64,000 nucleotides of DNA, from NCBI GenBank assembly GCA_034231615.1, contig CM067299.1, forward strand, positions 17,004,555 to 17,068,554, written 5' to 3'. Below are positions 10,451 to 22,689 of this stretch, in pieces (positions within the stretch are counted from its first letter, which is position 1; every line of letters begins with the position of its first letter). The translations under genes and the position numbers were made by a program. This DNA comes from Meghimatium bilineatum. Its lineage: Eukaryota > Mollusca > Gastropoda > Stylommatophora > Philomycidae. Below the pieces are notes generated by a model that worked only from the letters and a program-made list of their open reading frames with translations, was not told the origin of the DNA and did not search any database.

Positions 10451-11689
10451 ACAAAATAATAACCAGCCCCCATAAAAGAAAATTCTTCAACATCACCAGA
10501 CATGAATTCACAGAAAAAGAGACACACAAAGAATGATGGATTAAGAGTGCGTCCAGGTTCAAGAGAAACTAAACCAAGAGCCAAAACAAGAAGAGAAGTT
10601 AATCTACACAATAAAACAGGATTAAAAGAATGAAAAATAGAAATCAATGTAAATTCAATCCAAAAATATCAGATATTGACGAATCAAGAGATTTGTTTTA
10701 AAATTGGAGAGAAATGCCGAAGCAAGAAAAGAGAATTTCAAAATAAACATGTTTGATTTCAGAAAAATACCAGAACTATAGAAGGCTCATCTCTGCTGGA
10801 ATTGTCAGTTGATGTCACAGGCTTGTGTTGTCCAATAATCAATACTATTTAAAGCCCTAAGACCGATGGTACATGATTGGCAAGAGCTCACGCAAAAATG
10901 AGAGAGGATGCAAACCTGATTACGAGGAGATAGTGTGAGAAAATGGTGACAAGCAAGGAAGTTCTACCTATTATAAAGTTTAATTTAACATAAATTGTAC
11001 ACCAATGTTTATCATATAATTTTAATGGAAATTTAACAATTTTTTATTTATGATCTTGTAGTCCTATAGCACACTGCCTTAAAACTGTGGCAACTTTTAG
11101 GTTGCACATTGTCTGTGACAACAGTAACTTGAAGAGTAAATGGGGCAATGTAAGGTCAGGGAAGAATATACTAGAAAACTTGGCATGGTAGTGCATCAGT
11201 TTCAGAAATGATTAAAAATATATGAGACAGAAAGCTATGGACAGACATAGTAAAAAATGTCTCACTGCTTATAAGAAGTATAAATTGTCAGTGTAATATG
11301 AATGGTATAGCTTCGCTATAAATGTGAACTTCAAGCAGGGCCGTATATATGATCTCTTTAAAGGAGAAGGTTTTACCTAAAAAAACGTACATTTATGTGT
11401 ATCAGGTCTACCTTTTCACACAAATTTGATGACTTTTTTACAAAACATTTCTAAGTGAAGGGTTTTGGGAGTTTTTCGTCTGCCTTTTGGTCATGTTGCT
11501 AGTACTAAATGTCATGTTCCAATTTTTTAACCCCCCCCCCCCCCACAGGCCTGACCTCAAGCTAGTTTGCACAAGTTGGAATTGTGAAATTGTCTCACTG
11601 CTAGAAATTGTACTACACAAAAAGTGTGCAGAGAATTCTAATACTAACGTTTCCATGCATGTCACAACAGAAGACTGCAAGTAGGATTG
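10451..11689. other. intronic, no gene recognised
   Basis: AT-rich sequence with a C-tract at 11530-11544. No coding signal noted. Confidence 0.5.
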
Positions 11690-11830
11690 AAAATGGAGTT
11701 GGCTTCCCCATCCTGAATATTTCATGATAATAGTGATCTTCAAATGCCATGCTTAAGGTTGTATGTGTCTCACTGAATGACATATGTCACAGACAAACTG
11801 TAAACCACATCAAATTTAATTTAATTCTCC
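11690..11830 (+). repeat. SINE-A, degraded fragment
   Basis: Aligns loosely to 9640-9780: ggagttggcttccccatcct, ccatgcttaaggttgtatgt, gtaaaccacatcaaattt. Head and tail are missing. Confidence 0.45.
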
Positions 11831-12004
11831 AACTAACATGAGTGGTTTAAAAGGCGTAAGAGGATTGACTTCAATGTACTCGGTTATCCCATATGTACTC
11901 CGTCCTCGAAATAGGGAGATGTGCCTGCCAAAAGAGTACCACTATTAGCTCCAAACTTCAGCCCTAACCTTCATACCCTCAATTGATAATCCCCAGGGAT
12001 TTAA

Positions 12005-12110
12005 TAAAAAAAATACACCTTGTAAACAGGATCTCATGAGTGGGATTTGTACCTGCACCCCTGGATCACAAAATGAATGGCTCAACCATTATGCCAAGAA
12101 GACCCCCATC
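12005..12110 (-). repeat. tRNA-derived SINE-like fragment
   Basis: Reverse complement has A-box-like tggcataatggttgagcc and B-box-like ggtacaaatcc in tRNA-like order and spacing. It lacks complementary acceptor stems, so it is a SINE relic, not a tRNA gene. Confidence 0.45.
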
Positions 12111-13849
12111 TAACTACATCCTGGAAACCATCAGATGTCCTAGGACAAATGCTAAAGAAAAAGAATACACCCACTATGTATAGGAAGACAACGTCACCTT
12201 TATAGCTGTGCATGCATGTGTATGTGACCTAAATGCCAACTCCTGGGCTGATATACAGATAATTATTTACAGATCCTCCAAAATCTTCAGAACCAGTTTT
12301 TCCAAGATGAAATCAATACATATACACAATGTAGAATATAAGCTTCCATTTTGAAATGTAAGTAGCACTACTAGGTCACCTTCACTTATGATTCCACACA
12401 GTGCATGCGCAAAGTTACAGACTTCCAGTGTGGAAAATGCATTGATACATGGTGCTCACAGCCATGCTAAACTGTGTGGTTTTATAGTTTTAAAATATCC
12501 AGAAACTTTGTAAACAGCCTATTTTTTGACATTTTTTTTCCCTTCTACCGATAGTTACCTGCATGCAGAATCTCTGAAGATGTTACTATTGGCATATTAG
12601 ACCAATCAGTATGCAACAGTAAACTTTCAGTAAATGACATGTCAACATTGTAGAAGCCCCACAGCATTTTATCTGTACAATTACATTTCCATGAGATACA
12701 ACAGTCAGGGAAAACAGCATTGCACATCATGCTGGGGAAAAACAGGTGAGCTCCAGCCATGACAGGTCCAAGCTGCCAATGTGTATATAGTACCCTAGCT
12801 ATGAACTAATGGCCCATGAGTATTGGTGAAAAGTAATTCTTTGCAGGATGTTATCATCCCTAGGAAGATACCAGAATCTGGCAAACATGTTTCTTTATAT
12901 ATGACTGTCCCACCCATCACAGTGACTATGACTCATAGATGAGTTGTACTTAACACCTCAAACCAGAGGGAATGTTTGGAAGGGGAACTGCAACTCATGA
13001 CTCCAACTCTGTATGTTGCATGTAGAAAAGCAACACAACCTCTAAATTGTACTCTCTCTGACTAAAAGACTCCTCACTGCATTGCACACCACAGAGAGTT
13101 GGAATCTTGGTATGAATGAAAGCTCTGGAAAAAAACTACCACATGCACACAGGAAGTAAGAGATAATTGCTCGCAATTGCTGGGGAACGAAACAACAACT
13201 AATAATTATTTTATATTTTCTTCTCTTCCATAAATTAGTATTATCTATTGCCTTCTTGATTGGCTTTAGTTTCTTTATCACTTTTTTTTGGGGGGGGGGA
13301 GGGGGAAGCAAGAGAAGCTGTCCATAAATTACATCAACACTTTATTCGTAATTTTCTATCCCAAATATTTGGCCAGAATCTAGAGATCCTCTTGCCCATG
13401 AATTCAGAGATTTCCCTTGCTTACAAATGTGAATATTTCAATGCACTGTGCTGATATTTTGAAACACTATATTATAATTGATGCTTGTTGGGGATCAGAA
13501 GAGATGGGTTTTTCACCAGTGTAGCTCAATAGCTAAACAATAAACAAGTACCTCTAAACTTAAGCTTATATATCTTTTCTACAGGACCAAAAGTCAATTT
13601 GGTTGTACAACCAATGAATGACATATCCATTAAATCTGCTGACAGCTTGTTTAAATTACTAGCTTTAAAAAAGTGAAGCTTAAAGCAGAAACAAAGAACA
13701 TGATTCATATAAGATTAGTCTTAGGTAGTAGGCCTATTAACAAGCACATTAACAGTTCATCTTTTAGACATCATTTTCTTCTGTTTTTATCTAGACCTTA
13801 GATGTTTATATTTAAGAGGCAGTTATGGGAAAATTGTTCAGCCTTCGGT
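12111..13849. other. intronic, no gene recognised
   Basis: Mixed AT-rich sequence with a G-tract at about 13290-13305. No reliable coding signal. Confidence 0.45.
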
Positions 13850-14165
13850 GGCTTTGAGCAAAAACCAACCAAAGACAAATCACACACAATCAGGGATCTC
13901 CTATTTGCTGATGACTGTACCCTAAATATCAACTCTGAAGGTGATCTACAAATAATTATAAACAGATTAGCAAAATCTTGGTTAACAGCAGAGACACAGA
14001 AAACCAGACTAACATAATTATGGAGGAACATAAGCTTGAGGTGGTGAATACCTTCAAATATCTCAGATCCAGTGTATGCAGTGATGGAAAATGTAAAGCA
14101 GAACTAAAAATAAGGCTGGACATGGCTTTAGCATCCTTGTCAAGGCTAACACTTATTTGGAAAAG
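13850..14165 (+). pseudogene. LINE reverse transcriptase fragment with FADD motif
   Basis: Encodes SHTIRDLLFADDCTLNINSE then GDLQIIINRLAKSW, and after a frame change LEVVNTFKYLRSSVCSDGKC and RLDMALASLSRL. This is the RT catalytic F-A-D-D motif (family form [FY]-x-D-D) and the following F-x-Y-L-G-S-x-x-S-x-D-G region; here Leu-Arg replaces Leu-Gly. Frameshifts make it non-functional. Confidence 0.75.
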
Positions 14166-14174
14166 CAACTGTAG

Positions 14175-14480
14175 TCTATCTATCTATCTATTCGCTAAAC
14201 CCTTTATTGACTTTCAGCGTCAGGGTCTTTTAAAAGAGATCTCTGGAGATGTCATTCTTGTGTACTGTTGGTAAGCTTGTTCCTGGGGATTCTTTGATTT
14301 CTGTGGTCAATCTTTTACATGGTCTGCCTCTCAGTTTATAGCCTATGTATTATGGTTATCTGTGCTTTCTGTTGGTAGTCTGGAAGTGTGTGAAACCACT
14401 TGATCTGTTGTTTTGATGTGTTCCAATACTTGTATTGTTTTGATTATCTATTTGGTTACTTGTGCATATGTTCACCATTG
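14175..14480 (-). pseudogene. LINE tail-like fragment, opposite strand
   Basis: After a short CTAT repeat, the minus strand reads a degraded LINE tail-like sequence (FHTLPDYQQKAQITIIH, ERQTM-KIDHRNQRIPRNKL). It abuts the plus-strand RT fragment head-on. Confidence 0.35.
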
Positions 14481-14699
14481 TTATTTTGGATGTTTCTGAT
14501 GTTAAATATCTGCATCTAATGCTTTTGTAATAGTGTCATTAGTTTTTATTTTTTCTGTTTGTTCACTATCTTGTATTTTCTTGAAAAAGACATTAAAGTT
14601 GAAACTGTCTTGTATACTGTTATTTGTATTCTTTATACCCATACTCTATACTCTAATTGTAAAGCTAATCGACCTTGGCTATTTATAAAAATACTTTTG

Positions 14700-15595
14700 A
14701 AAGTTGTGAATCCATTTATCTGAACAAGATAGTTATCTGGATCTAGATTTAAATGGACAAGAGACAATTATATGGACAACAGAAAGTTGCTGCCAAAGAT
14801 ATATAGTTGTCTGCACAAGATATAGTTATCTGGGCATATATTTATATGGACAACAGATAGTTATCTGGACCTAAATTTATATGGACAAGAGATAGTTATC
14901 TGGACCTAAATTTATATGGACAACAGATAGTTATCTGGAAGTAAATTTATATGGACAAGAGATAGTTATCTGGACCTAAATTTATATGGACAAGAGATAG
15001 TTATCTTGACCTAAATTTATATGGATAACAGATAGTTATCTGGACCTAAATTTATATGGATAACAGATAGTTATCTGGACCTAAATTTATATGGATAACA
15101 GATAGTTATCTGGACCTAAATTTATATGGACAAGAGATAGTTATCTGGACCTAAATTTATATGGATAACAGATAGTTATCTGGACCTAAATTTATATGGA
15201 CAAGAGATAGTTATCTGGACCTAAATTTATATGGATAACAGATAGTTATCTGGACCTAAATTTATATGGACAACAGATAGTTATCTGGACATGATAGCTA
15301 TCTAGAAACAATAGTGTTCTGGACAAGAGTTATCTGGACATGATAGTTATCTGGACAAGAAACAGTTATCTATACAATATACAGTTATTTGGACAATCTA
15401 CAGTTATCTGGACAATAAAGAGTTATCTAGATGAGACACGTGTCTGGACAAGAGACAGTTATCTTGACAATAAAGTTATCTTGTCAACAAACAATTATCT
15501 GGACAACAGAGTTATCTGGACAAGATACAGTTATTAGGACAATAAACAGTTATCTGGACAATAGACAGTTATCTGGACATGAGAAATCAACCAGA
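14700..15595. repeat. 35-bp minisatellite (about 16 units) with a degenerate edge
   Basis: Unit is gatagttatctggacctaaa followed by tttatatggacaaca; variants end in caaga or taaca. The regular part runs about 14740-15290. From 15300 to 15580 it breaks down into shorter gttatctggacaa units of about 18-24 bp. Lies in the intron between RasGRF exons g and h. Confidence 0.9.
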
Positions 15596-16096
15596 AAAAT
15601 CTAGCCAATAATATGAAACATTAAGGAAAACTAAACAAAGTACTTTCAAAGCAATTTACTTTCTATCATCCATACTGATGTGGTCATGTGTACAATGAGT
15701 TATGAACCATTTTACATGAGTCATGAACAGTTATCACTGCACAGCACACAAACGAATACCGGTAGGTACTCAATATCCCCTAGCAGATGTCGATAGGCAT
15801 ACTTGCAAATGTATGCTTCGGCCCGCTAGTTGAACAACCTAGTCACTCTGCCAAACAGGAGTTCAGTTCTGCTACAAGGCCTATCATATTTAATATCAAA
15901 TTTCTGAAATCTTAGCCTACAAGTCATCAAGGCTTCAGCACATCACCTATTGATGCCCTGGTAAAAGTGGTGCATATGTAAAAAAGAAACAAAGACCGTC
16001 ATACATGGGCAGGGGTGTCCTTGGTAAATGTTCTAATGAAATGATATCAAAGTGTGTACAAGTAATGTGATTAATGTGGTTAATTTTGATACAAAG
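15596..16096. other. spacer between arrays
   Basis: About 500 bp with no gene recognised. Confidence 0.5.
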
Positions 16097-16885
16097 TCCT
16101 GATGAATTATACAAGCAAATCCCTGATGAGTTATGATACAATCAAATCCCTGATGAGTTATGATACAATCAAATCCCTGATGAGTTATGATACAATCAAA
16201 TCCCTGATGAGTTATGATACAATCAAATCCCTGATGAGCTATGATACAATCAAATCCCTGATGAGTTATGATACAATCAAATCCCTGATGAGTTATGATA
16301 CAATCAAATCCCTGATGAGTTATGATACAATCAAATCCCTGATGAGTTATGATACAATCAAATCCCTGATGAGCTATGATACAATCAAATCCCTGATGAG
16401 CTATGATACAATCAAATCCCTGATGAGTTATGATACAAGCAAATCCCTGATGAGCTATGATACAATCAAATCCCTGATGAGCTATGATACAATCAAATCC
16501 CTGATGAGCTATGATACAATCAAATCCCTGATGAGCTATGATACAATCAAATCCCTGATGAGTTATGATACAAGCAAATCCCTGATGAGCTATGATACAA
16601 TCAAATCCCTGATGAGCTATGATACAATCAAATCCCTGATGAGCTATGATACAATCAAATCCCTGATGAGCTATGATACAAGCAAATCCCTGATGAGCTA
16701 TGATACAATCAAATCCATGATGAGTTATGATACAATCAAATCCCTGATGAGCTATGATACAATCAAATCCCTGATGAGTTATGATACAATCAAATCCCTG
16801 ATGAGTTATGATACAATCAAATCCCTGATGAGTTATGATACAATCAAATCCCTGATGAGTTATGATACAATCAAAGTCTTGTCGA
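16097..16885. repeat. 27-bp minisatellite, about 28 units
   Basis: Unit is tgatgagttatgatacaatc followed by aaatccc. It varies mainly at two positions (gagtta/gagcta and acaatc/acaagc). Because 27 is a multiple of 3, one frame stays open for 269 codons and reads repeats of MSYDTIKSL; I regard this as non-coding. Variant units are clustered, as expected for recent local duplication. Confidence 0.95.
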
Positions 16886-16954
16886 GTTATGTCATGAATA
16901 CACGGCCGTAGATAAAAGAGTTGCTGGTTCTCATTTTTTACACAGAAATCTTAA

Positions 16955-17085
16955 AGTAACATTTTGTACTAGGGTGTCAGCCAAAAAGTAACATTTTGTA
17001 CTATGATGTCAGCCAAAAAGTAACATTTTGTACTATGATGTCAGCCAAAAAGTAACATTTTGTACTAGGATGTCAGCCAAAAAGT
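16955..17085. repeat. 32-bp tandem repeat, about 4 units
   Basis: Unit agccaaaaagtaacattttg followed by tactatgatgtc. It is followed by a C-tract (17088-17100). Confidence 0.9.
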
Positions 17086-17181
17086 TAGGCCCCCCCCCCA
17101 CTTCCTTATTGGTTTTCATAAAAATATGCCATCAAAAAGTAACCCCCTCCCCCCTTACGAAAGAGGTATTTATGGCCCTGT

Positions 17182-17725
17182 TCACATGACAATTCCCTCA
17201 CTGTGCGTACTTACAAGTCTAACACCTGCTCACATGACAATTCCCTCACTGTGCGTACTTACAATTCTAACACCTGCTCACATGACAATTCCCTCACTGT
17301 GCGTACTTACTAGTCTAACACATGCTCACATGACAATTCCCTCACTGTGCGTACTTACTAGTCTAACACATGCTCACATGACAATTCCCTCACTGTGTGT
17401 ACTTACTAGTCTAACACATGCTCACATGACAATTCCCTCACTGTGCGTACTTAGTCTAACACATGCTCAAATGACAATTCCCTCACTGTGCGTACTTACT
17501 AGTCTAACACATGCTCAAATGACAATTCCCTCACTGTGCGTACTTACTAGTCTAACACATGCTCAAATGACAATTCCCTCACTGTGCGTACGTACTAGTC
17601 TAACACATGCTCAAATGACAATTCCCTCACTGTGCGTACTTACTAGTCTAACACATGCTCAAATGACAATTCCCTCACTGTGCGTACTTACTAGTCTAAC
17701 ACCTGCTCACATGACAATTCTCTCA
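17182..17725. repeat. 48-bp minisatellite, about 11 units
   Basis: Unit begins cacatgacaattccctcact, then gtgcgtacttactagtctaa, then cacatgct. One unit (near 17440) has lost 3 bases. The period keeps a frame open (repeats of MTIPSLCVLTSLTHAH) but no gene signals are present. The array ends about 80 bp from RasGRF exon g. Confidence 0.95.
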
Positions 17726-17803
17726 ATGAGATCATATCAAAACAATAAATCAAAGATATAACAACCAACAACATATAAATCCAACCATAACGTCGAAACT
17801 TAC

Positions 17804-17976
17804 CTTTGCTAAATGCAGGCGGCCATTAGAAGTTCGTGTCGTGAGCAGGATATGGTTAGTAAAAAGGAAAACTTGTCGCACTATTTCTTTCTTACTCTCT
17901 TTGAAAGAGGAGCTGAATGAACCTAGACGGCCCCTACTGGATTTTCCTTTCTCGCTGAGGTATTGCAGCAGAGGAC
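17804..17976 (-). CDS. RASGRF: RasGRF exon g: second PH domain, first strands
   Basis: Seventh exon found, 173 nt. It encodes [20 protein letters not shown], then [20 protein letters not shown] and NGRLHLAK. These are the first beta strands of the second PH domain; the FLF-HLxLxTR-GxLHL pattern is that of RasGRF proteins. The acceptor is cattcag; two bases complete the Gly begun in exon f. The donor is GCAAAG before gtaagt, phase 0. A Ser/Lys-rich loop ([11 protein letters not shown]) replaces a shorter loop in vertebrates. The exon is flanked on both sides by minisatellites (48-bp array ending about 80 bp downstream, 49-bp array about 1.2 kb upstream). Confidence 0.95.
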
Positions 17977-19199
17977 CTGAATGAAATGTTGACACTGGTG
18001 AGTATATAGTCTAATTAGTGAGTAGTAGAAAATGAATTCAAGCAAAGTCCCTAAACGATTACATGGCTTGATTGCAACAGCTGTTGTGATTTAATAACGA
18101 TTATGGTACCTTGTTTTATAACTAGGCTGTCTACACTGATCAATCTATACGGTCATACCTCGCTTATGATCACGTAAATTACAAGTTTCCGATAAATGGC
18201 CTTCTCATTTTCTGGTAAATGGCCATCTTCTAAGGAGCCTAGACTATTTAGGGACACATAATCCTATGCCATCTGACGCACAAGTATAGCGACGGTCAAT
18301 CTAGATGAATGACTTCATCCGTGCCGGTCCACCGTACACATTCAACTACAGCGGCAAGTCATCCAAATCAATTCAACTAACCTTAACCATAATGATTACT
18401 ACACACAAAAAAACACACACACGTGCACCAAACTAGAGTATGATAGTATTCGTTCGTTCTCGTATAGACAAGAGACAATTCCTTACGGTATTGAATGTAC
18501 ACACATACACGCACACACAGAATAGGCGCATGCACATAGCGACCAGTCACTGAGCACAGAAGCCAGTAACGCCGCTGGAAACACAAGACAAATTATTGAT
18601 GAGTTAAGGCTGCCGTTCGGCACGTATTGAAGCCACTGCTCGACGGATCCAGTCATTTGGCTATTGGGGAACGCTGGCCATATGTAGTTAGAATTCGTTC
18701 TGTGTAAACGAAACATCTACATTAACAGCCTGGACTTGGTAATCTGCACGATTGTTTAAAGCTTCACTATATATATATATATACCCTATATACACGCACA
18801 GTAGATTCCTATTATAACTTATTTATTCGGACCGATGAAATATTTATGTACACAAAATAGTTAAAATTCGTTATGTTTGCTAGTAGGTCTTTATTTATTA
18901 CAATACATATGGGGATTTTGACAAGCTATGAAATTTGGTTTTAAAAGTAGGCAACCTATGCGCTATAAAGGGACGACAATGTATAAATAAAATCTACAAT
19001 AGGGGCATATATGGTGCCTGTAGGTACGTAATTGTCTAAGTAAATGTACTTCTATGTTGACATTTTCCATCTAGTCAATTCGTGAAATTGTTAGTTTCTT
19101 CTCCTGTCATTCAGTGGAACATGGAAATGTTGGCCCTGTGACTCATTGTCATGTAGTGATATCTGCTGATGTTTGTATTTGTTTTCTATTTATGAATAA
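17977..19199. other. intronic sequence upstream of exon g
   Basis: No gene recognised. Contains CA/TG-rich patches (18400-18540), a short TA run (18768-18783) and a sequence at 18150-18230 (catacctcgcttatgatc) that resembles the end of a pogo/Tigger-like element. Confidence 0.4.
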
Positions 19200-19680
19200 A
19201 ACATATCCACAGAATGTGAGTAGACGCACTAAATCATATATAGACAAATCACATCTACTAAGTGTGAGTCAGCGCACGAAGTCTTCATATAGAAAAATCA
19301 CATCTACTAAGTGTGAGTCAGCGCACGAAGTCTTCATATAGAAAAATCACATCTACTAAGTGTGAGTCAGCGCACGAAGTCTTCATATAGAAAAATCACA
19401 TCTACTAAGTGTGAGTCAGCGCACGAAGTCTTCATATAGAAAAATCACATCTACTAAGTGTGAGTCAGCGCACGAAGTCTTCATATAGAAAAATCACATC
19501 TACTAAGTGTGAGTCAGCGCACGAAGTCTTTATATAGAAAAATCACACCTACTAAGTGTGAGTCAGCGCACGAAGTCTTCATATAGAAAAATCACATCTA
19601 CTAAGTGTGAGTCAGCGCACGAAGTCTTCATATAGAAAAATCACATCTACAGTGTGAACCTGCTCAGGAAGTCTTCATAT
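19200..19680. repeat. 49-bp minisatellite, about 9 units
   Basis: Unit atcacatctactaagtgtga, gtcagcgcacgaagtcttca, tatagaaaa. Internal units are nearly identical; the outer ones diverge. Confidence 0.95.
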
Positions 19681-19689
19681 TTTTAATAT

Positions 19690-20110
19690 AGGAAAATAAC
19701 AGCGTCTTTGTCATATAGATAAATTACATTAAAGTGAATCAGTAAATAGTTATCTAACGTCGTCAGATAGATAAAACACATCTACAGTTAATCAGTAAAT
19801 AATTATATAAGGTCGTCAGATAGATAAACTACATCTAACGTAGTCAGATAGATAAATTACATCTAAAGTCAAGCAGTAAATAGTTATCTAACGTCGTCAG
19901 ATAGATAAATTACATCTAAAGTCAAGCAGTAAATAATTATATAAGGTCGTCAGATAGATAAACTACATCTAACGTCGTCAGATAGATAAATTACATCTAA
20001 AGTCAATCAGTAAATAGTTATCTAACGTCGTCAGATAGATAAATTACATCTAAAGTCAATCAGTAAATAGTTATCTAACGTCGTCAGATAGGTAAACCAC
20101 ATCTAAAGCA
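19690..20110. repeat. 53-bp minisatellite with shorter sub-units, about 8 units
   Basis: Unit tagataaattacatctaaag, tcaatcagtaaatagttatc, taacgtcgtcaga. Some units lack the middle portion, giving an alternating longer and shorter order. Confidence 0.9.
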
Positions 20111-20279
20111 TCTACAACTAAAAAACTCCAACTTTTGGCGGTAAACAGTGCTTGGAGATAGTTCCTACTCAGAGATAATCTCTGAAGATGGCATGTTGCG
20201 TCATTTTGTGAGCAGACATCCAGTCACATAAAGCTTGCAACCATCTGATAGCATGTACGGTATTAAATGCTGGCCATTT

Positions 20280-20365
20280 TTCACCACACAGTTGATATAA
20301 CATCGGAATCCCTCCTTACGGCATTCTTTTACAATACATGTCCCTATTTAATAACACTTTTCAGA
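20280..20365. repeat. pogo/Tigger-like element end (remnant)
   Basis: Contains catcggaatccctccttacg and tgtccctatttaataacact, close to the sequence at 47700-47790 and to the terminal style of pogo-superfamily elements. Fragment only. Confidence 0.3.
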
Positions 20366-20379
20366 ACAACAACATGAAG

Positions 20380-21065
20380 ATAAGCATAGATAAAACAGAA
20401 ACGATGGCAACAGGAAGGGATACACAATCTAAGTATATCAGTGGAAAATCAAGTCATTAAACAAACCAACACCTTCAAATACTTAGGCGTAACATTCTCT
20501 TCAGATGGACACCGAAATAGACATTCGTTGTAGCAAAGCGAATAAAATACTGGGTAAATTATCCCCTTTATTGCAACACAAAATGCTACCAATGTCAACA
20601 AAAAAAACATCTTATCCAAAGTATCTTCATTCCAACCCTATGCTACCAATGTCAAACATGGTCCTTAACAACAAAACATAAGAGACAACTGGTTACAACA
20701 GAGATGAGATGTCTGAGAAAAGCCACAGGAGTGACCAAAAGACACAGAATTAGAAACGATGTCATAAGAGAAAGAGTGGGTGTCATATCAATTCTACAAT
20801 ACATACAAAACCAACAGATACAATGGTTTGGTCATCTGGAAAGAATGCCGTGTGATTCATTAGTTTATAAAGCATATACGAAGAGAGGAGAAGCAGAAAG
20901 AAGAGCCAAGACCAAGACCTAGAGTACGCTGGATCGACAACATCAAAGAGACATTACACGAACACCAAATAACATCATCTGAAGCTGCCAGAAAAGCTAG
21001 AACAAGAACATTGTATCTCCCTCGACACCAGTAAAGGGTAAAAGAGGAAGGAAAGAAGAAGAAGA
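20380..21065 (+). pseudogene. LINE family C, RT C-terminus and 3' end
   Basis: Broken frames read KISIDKTETMATGRDTQS, QTNTFKYLGVTFSSDG, then an open stretch MRCLRKATGVTKRHRIRNDV and IQWFGHLERMPCDSLVYKAY, and in the next frame RPRVRWIDNIKETLHEHQIT. The copy ends with gggtaaaagaggaaggaaag and GAAGAAGAAG. Order and motifs (FKYLG-x-SSDG, QWFGHLERM, W-DNIKE) are those of a LINE ORF2 tail. At least two frameshifts. Related copies: 4226-4408, 33060-33690, 34000-34510. Confidence 0.8.
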
Positions 21066-21184
21066 ATGACTTCACCAACAACATTGAAATGTGATACTAG
21101 CATTCCTGTTATCATTAGCTATACGATACACATATTTTTTGCTCTCATTAAAGTCGTATTCTATATAAAATTGTTTACTTGGTC

Positions 21185-22650
21185 TATATAACCATGCATC
21201 CATCAAAATCTACCACAAACTCTTCTTCAAAATATGGGAAAGCGGCACATGGCCGGAGAAATGGGAAAAATCAATATATAAACCCTTCCCCAAAAAGATG
21301 CCCAGATTTCTCCAATTACCGAAATATAGCCCTTATAAATCAAGCAAGTAAAATAATAATAAATCTCATAATGCAAAGAATCACACTAAAAGTAGAAATT
21401 GAGATAAATGAAACACATACCGGATTCAGAACGGGCAGGGGAACAAGACATTACATCTTAACATGAGGTTTAGTATAGAAAAGCGTAGGGAATTCTCAAC
21501 TGACCTGCACATGTGCTTTAAAGATTACTTAATTAAAAATGTTTGACTGCGTCCAACATCAGAAACTATGTGAGATAATGAACAACATGGGTTTCCCAAG
21601 ACATCTGATTCATCTAATAGAAGAACTTTACCAAGATCAAAAGGCTGCAGTGAAGTTAAAAGGGAAAACTCTCAGAGTGGTTTGAGGTACAGAGAGGAGT
21701 AAGGCAGGGATGCACACTCTCCTTATACCCATTCAACATCTACGCAGACAATATAATAAGGAATGTGAGAGAAGACATACACAACGCTGCCTACCACGCT
21801 TTAAACATTGGTGGCTTCGAAATCCCTGAATTACGCTACGTAGACGACACTGTGCTTCTTTCAAATGATATAAAGGGATTGGAACAACTAATCAAGAACA
21901 CAAAGACATATAGCGAATCACAAAACTTATATTTAAACGCAAAAAAAAAATCATGTTAACAGATATAACAACACAACAACCAAAAATCAGAATAGACAAT
22001 ACTAAGATAGTGTGTGGATAAATTCGAATACTTTAGAGAAAACATAAACGGTGCAAGAGACTGCATGGCAGAGATAAGGAAGTAATTGGCAATGGCATAT
22101 TGTAAAATATCGCGATTAAAATGCATATGGAAAATAGCACAAAAGAAATGAAACTGCTAATACTAAGAACATTTATTTTTCTGGTTGCAACATACGGATG
22201 TGAAACATTGGTGCTAAGTGAAACATGGGTGCTAAGTGAAACATGGGTGCTAAGTGAAACATGGGTGCCAAGTGAAACATGGGTGCTAAGGAAAACATGG
22301 GTGCCAAGTGAAACATGGGTGCCAAGTGAAACATGGGTGCTAAGTGAAACATGGGTGCTAAGTGAAACATGGGTGCTAAGTAAAACATGGGTGCTAAGTA
22401 AAACATGGGTGCTAAGTAAAACATGGGTGCTAAGTGAAACATGGGTGCTAAGTAAAACATGGGTGCTAAGTAAAACATGGGTGCTAAGTAAAACATGGGT
22501 GCTAAGTGAAACATGGGTGCTAAGTAAAACATGGGTGCCAAGTGAAACATGGGTGCAAAGTAAAACATGGGTGCTAAGTGAAACAGCGGCAAAAACGATC
22601 AACGTCTTTAAGATGAAATGCTACAGAAAGATACTTAGAATCTTATAGAA
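21185..22650 (+). pseudogene. LINE family D reverse transcriptase with internal minisatellite
   Basis: Plus-strand RT in broken frames: SNYRNIALINQASKIIINLI, INETHTGFRTGRGTRHYI, FPRHLIHLIEELYQDQKAAV, GCTLLLYPFNIYADNIIRNV, then LRYVDDTVLLSNDIKGLEQL with the catalytic YVDD. After a further shift comes LLILRTFIFLVATYGCET, where the usual WTLSKT segment is replaced by an 18-bp minisatellite, followed by INVFKMKCYRKILRI. It is the same family as 3726-5850. It is not functional: multiple stops and frameshifts. Confidence 0.85.
22203..22585. repeat. 18-bp minisatellite inside LINE reverse transcriptase, about 21 units
   Basis: Unit gtgctaagtgaaacatgg with variants (gtgccaagt, taagtaaaac). It expands the LINE codons for Glu-Thr-Trp-(Thr/Val)-Leu-Ser in frame, so the plus frame reads repeats of ETWVLS and stays open into the rest of the domain. 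Minus-strand frames are open as well purely because the period is a multiple of 3. Confidence 0.95.
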
Positions 22651-22689
22651 GGGGGGGGGGAGAGAAACTCAATAAACACATTGAAGATG

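Noticed and set aside
16102-16911. 269-codon open frame as a repeat-protein gene
   Set aside because: It is wholly the 27-bp minisatellite; the period is a multiple of 3, which keeps a frame open without selection. No start context, splice sites or similarity.
17126-17761. 211-codon open frame
   Set aside because: Entirely the 48-bp array; same explanation.
14700-20110. CRISPR arrays
   Set aside because: Units are contiguous copies without unique spacers, and the DNA is eukaryotic.
22033-22602. Minus-strand open frames over the 18-bp array
   Set aside because: Shadow of the repeat in a LINE that reads on the plus strand.
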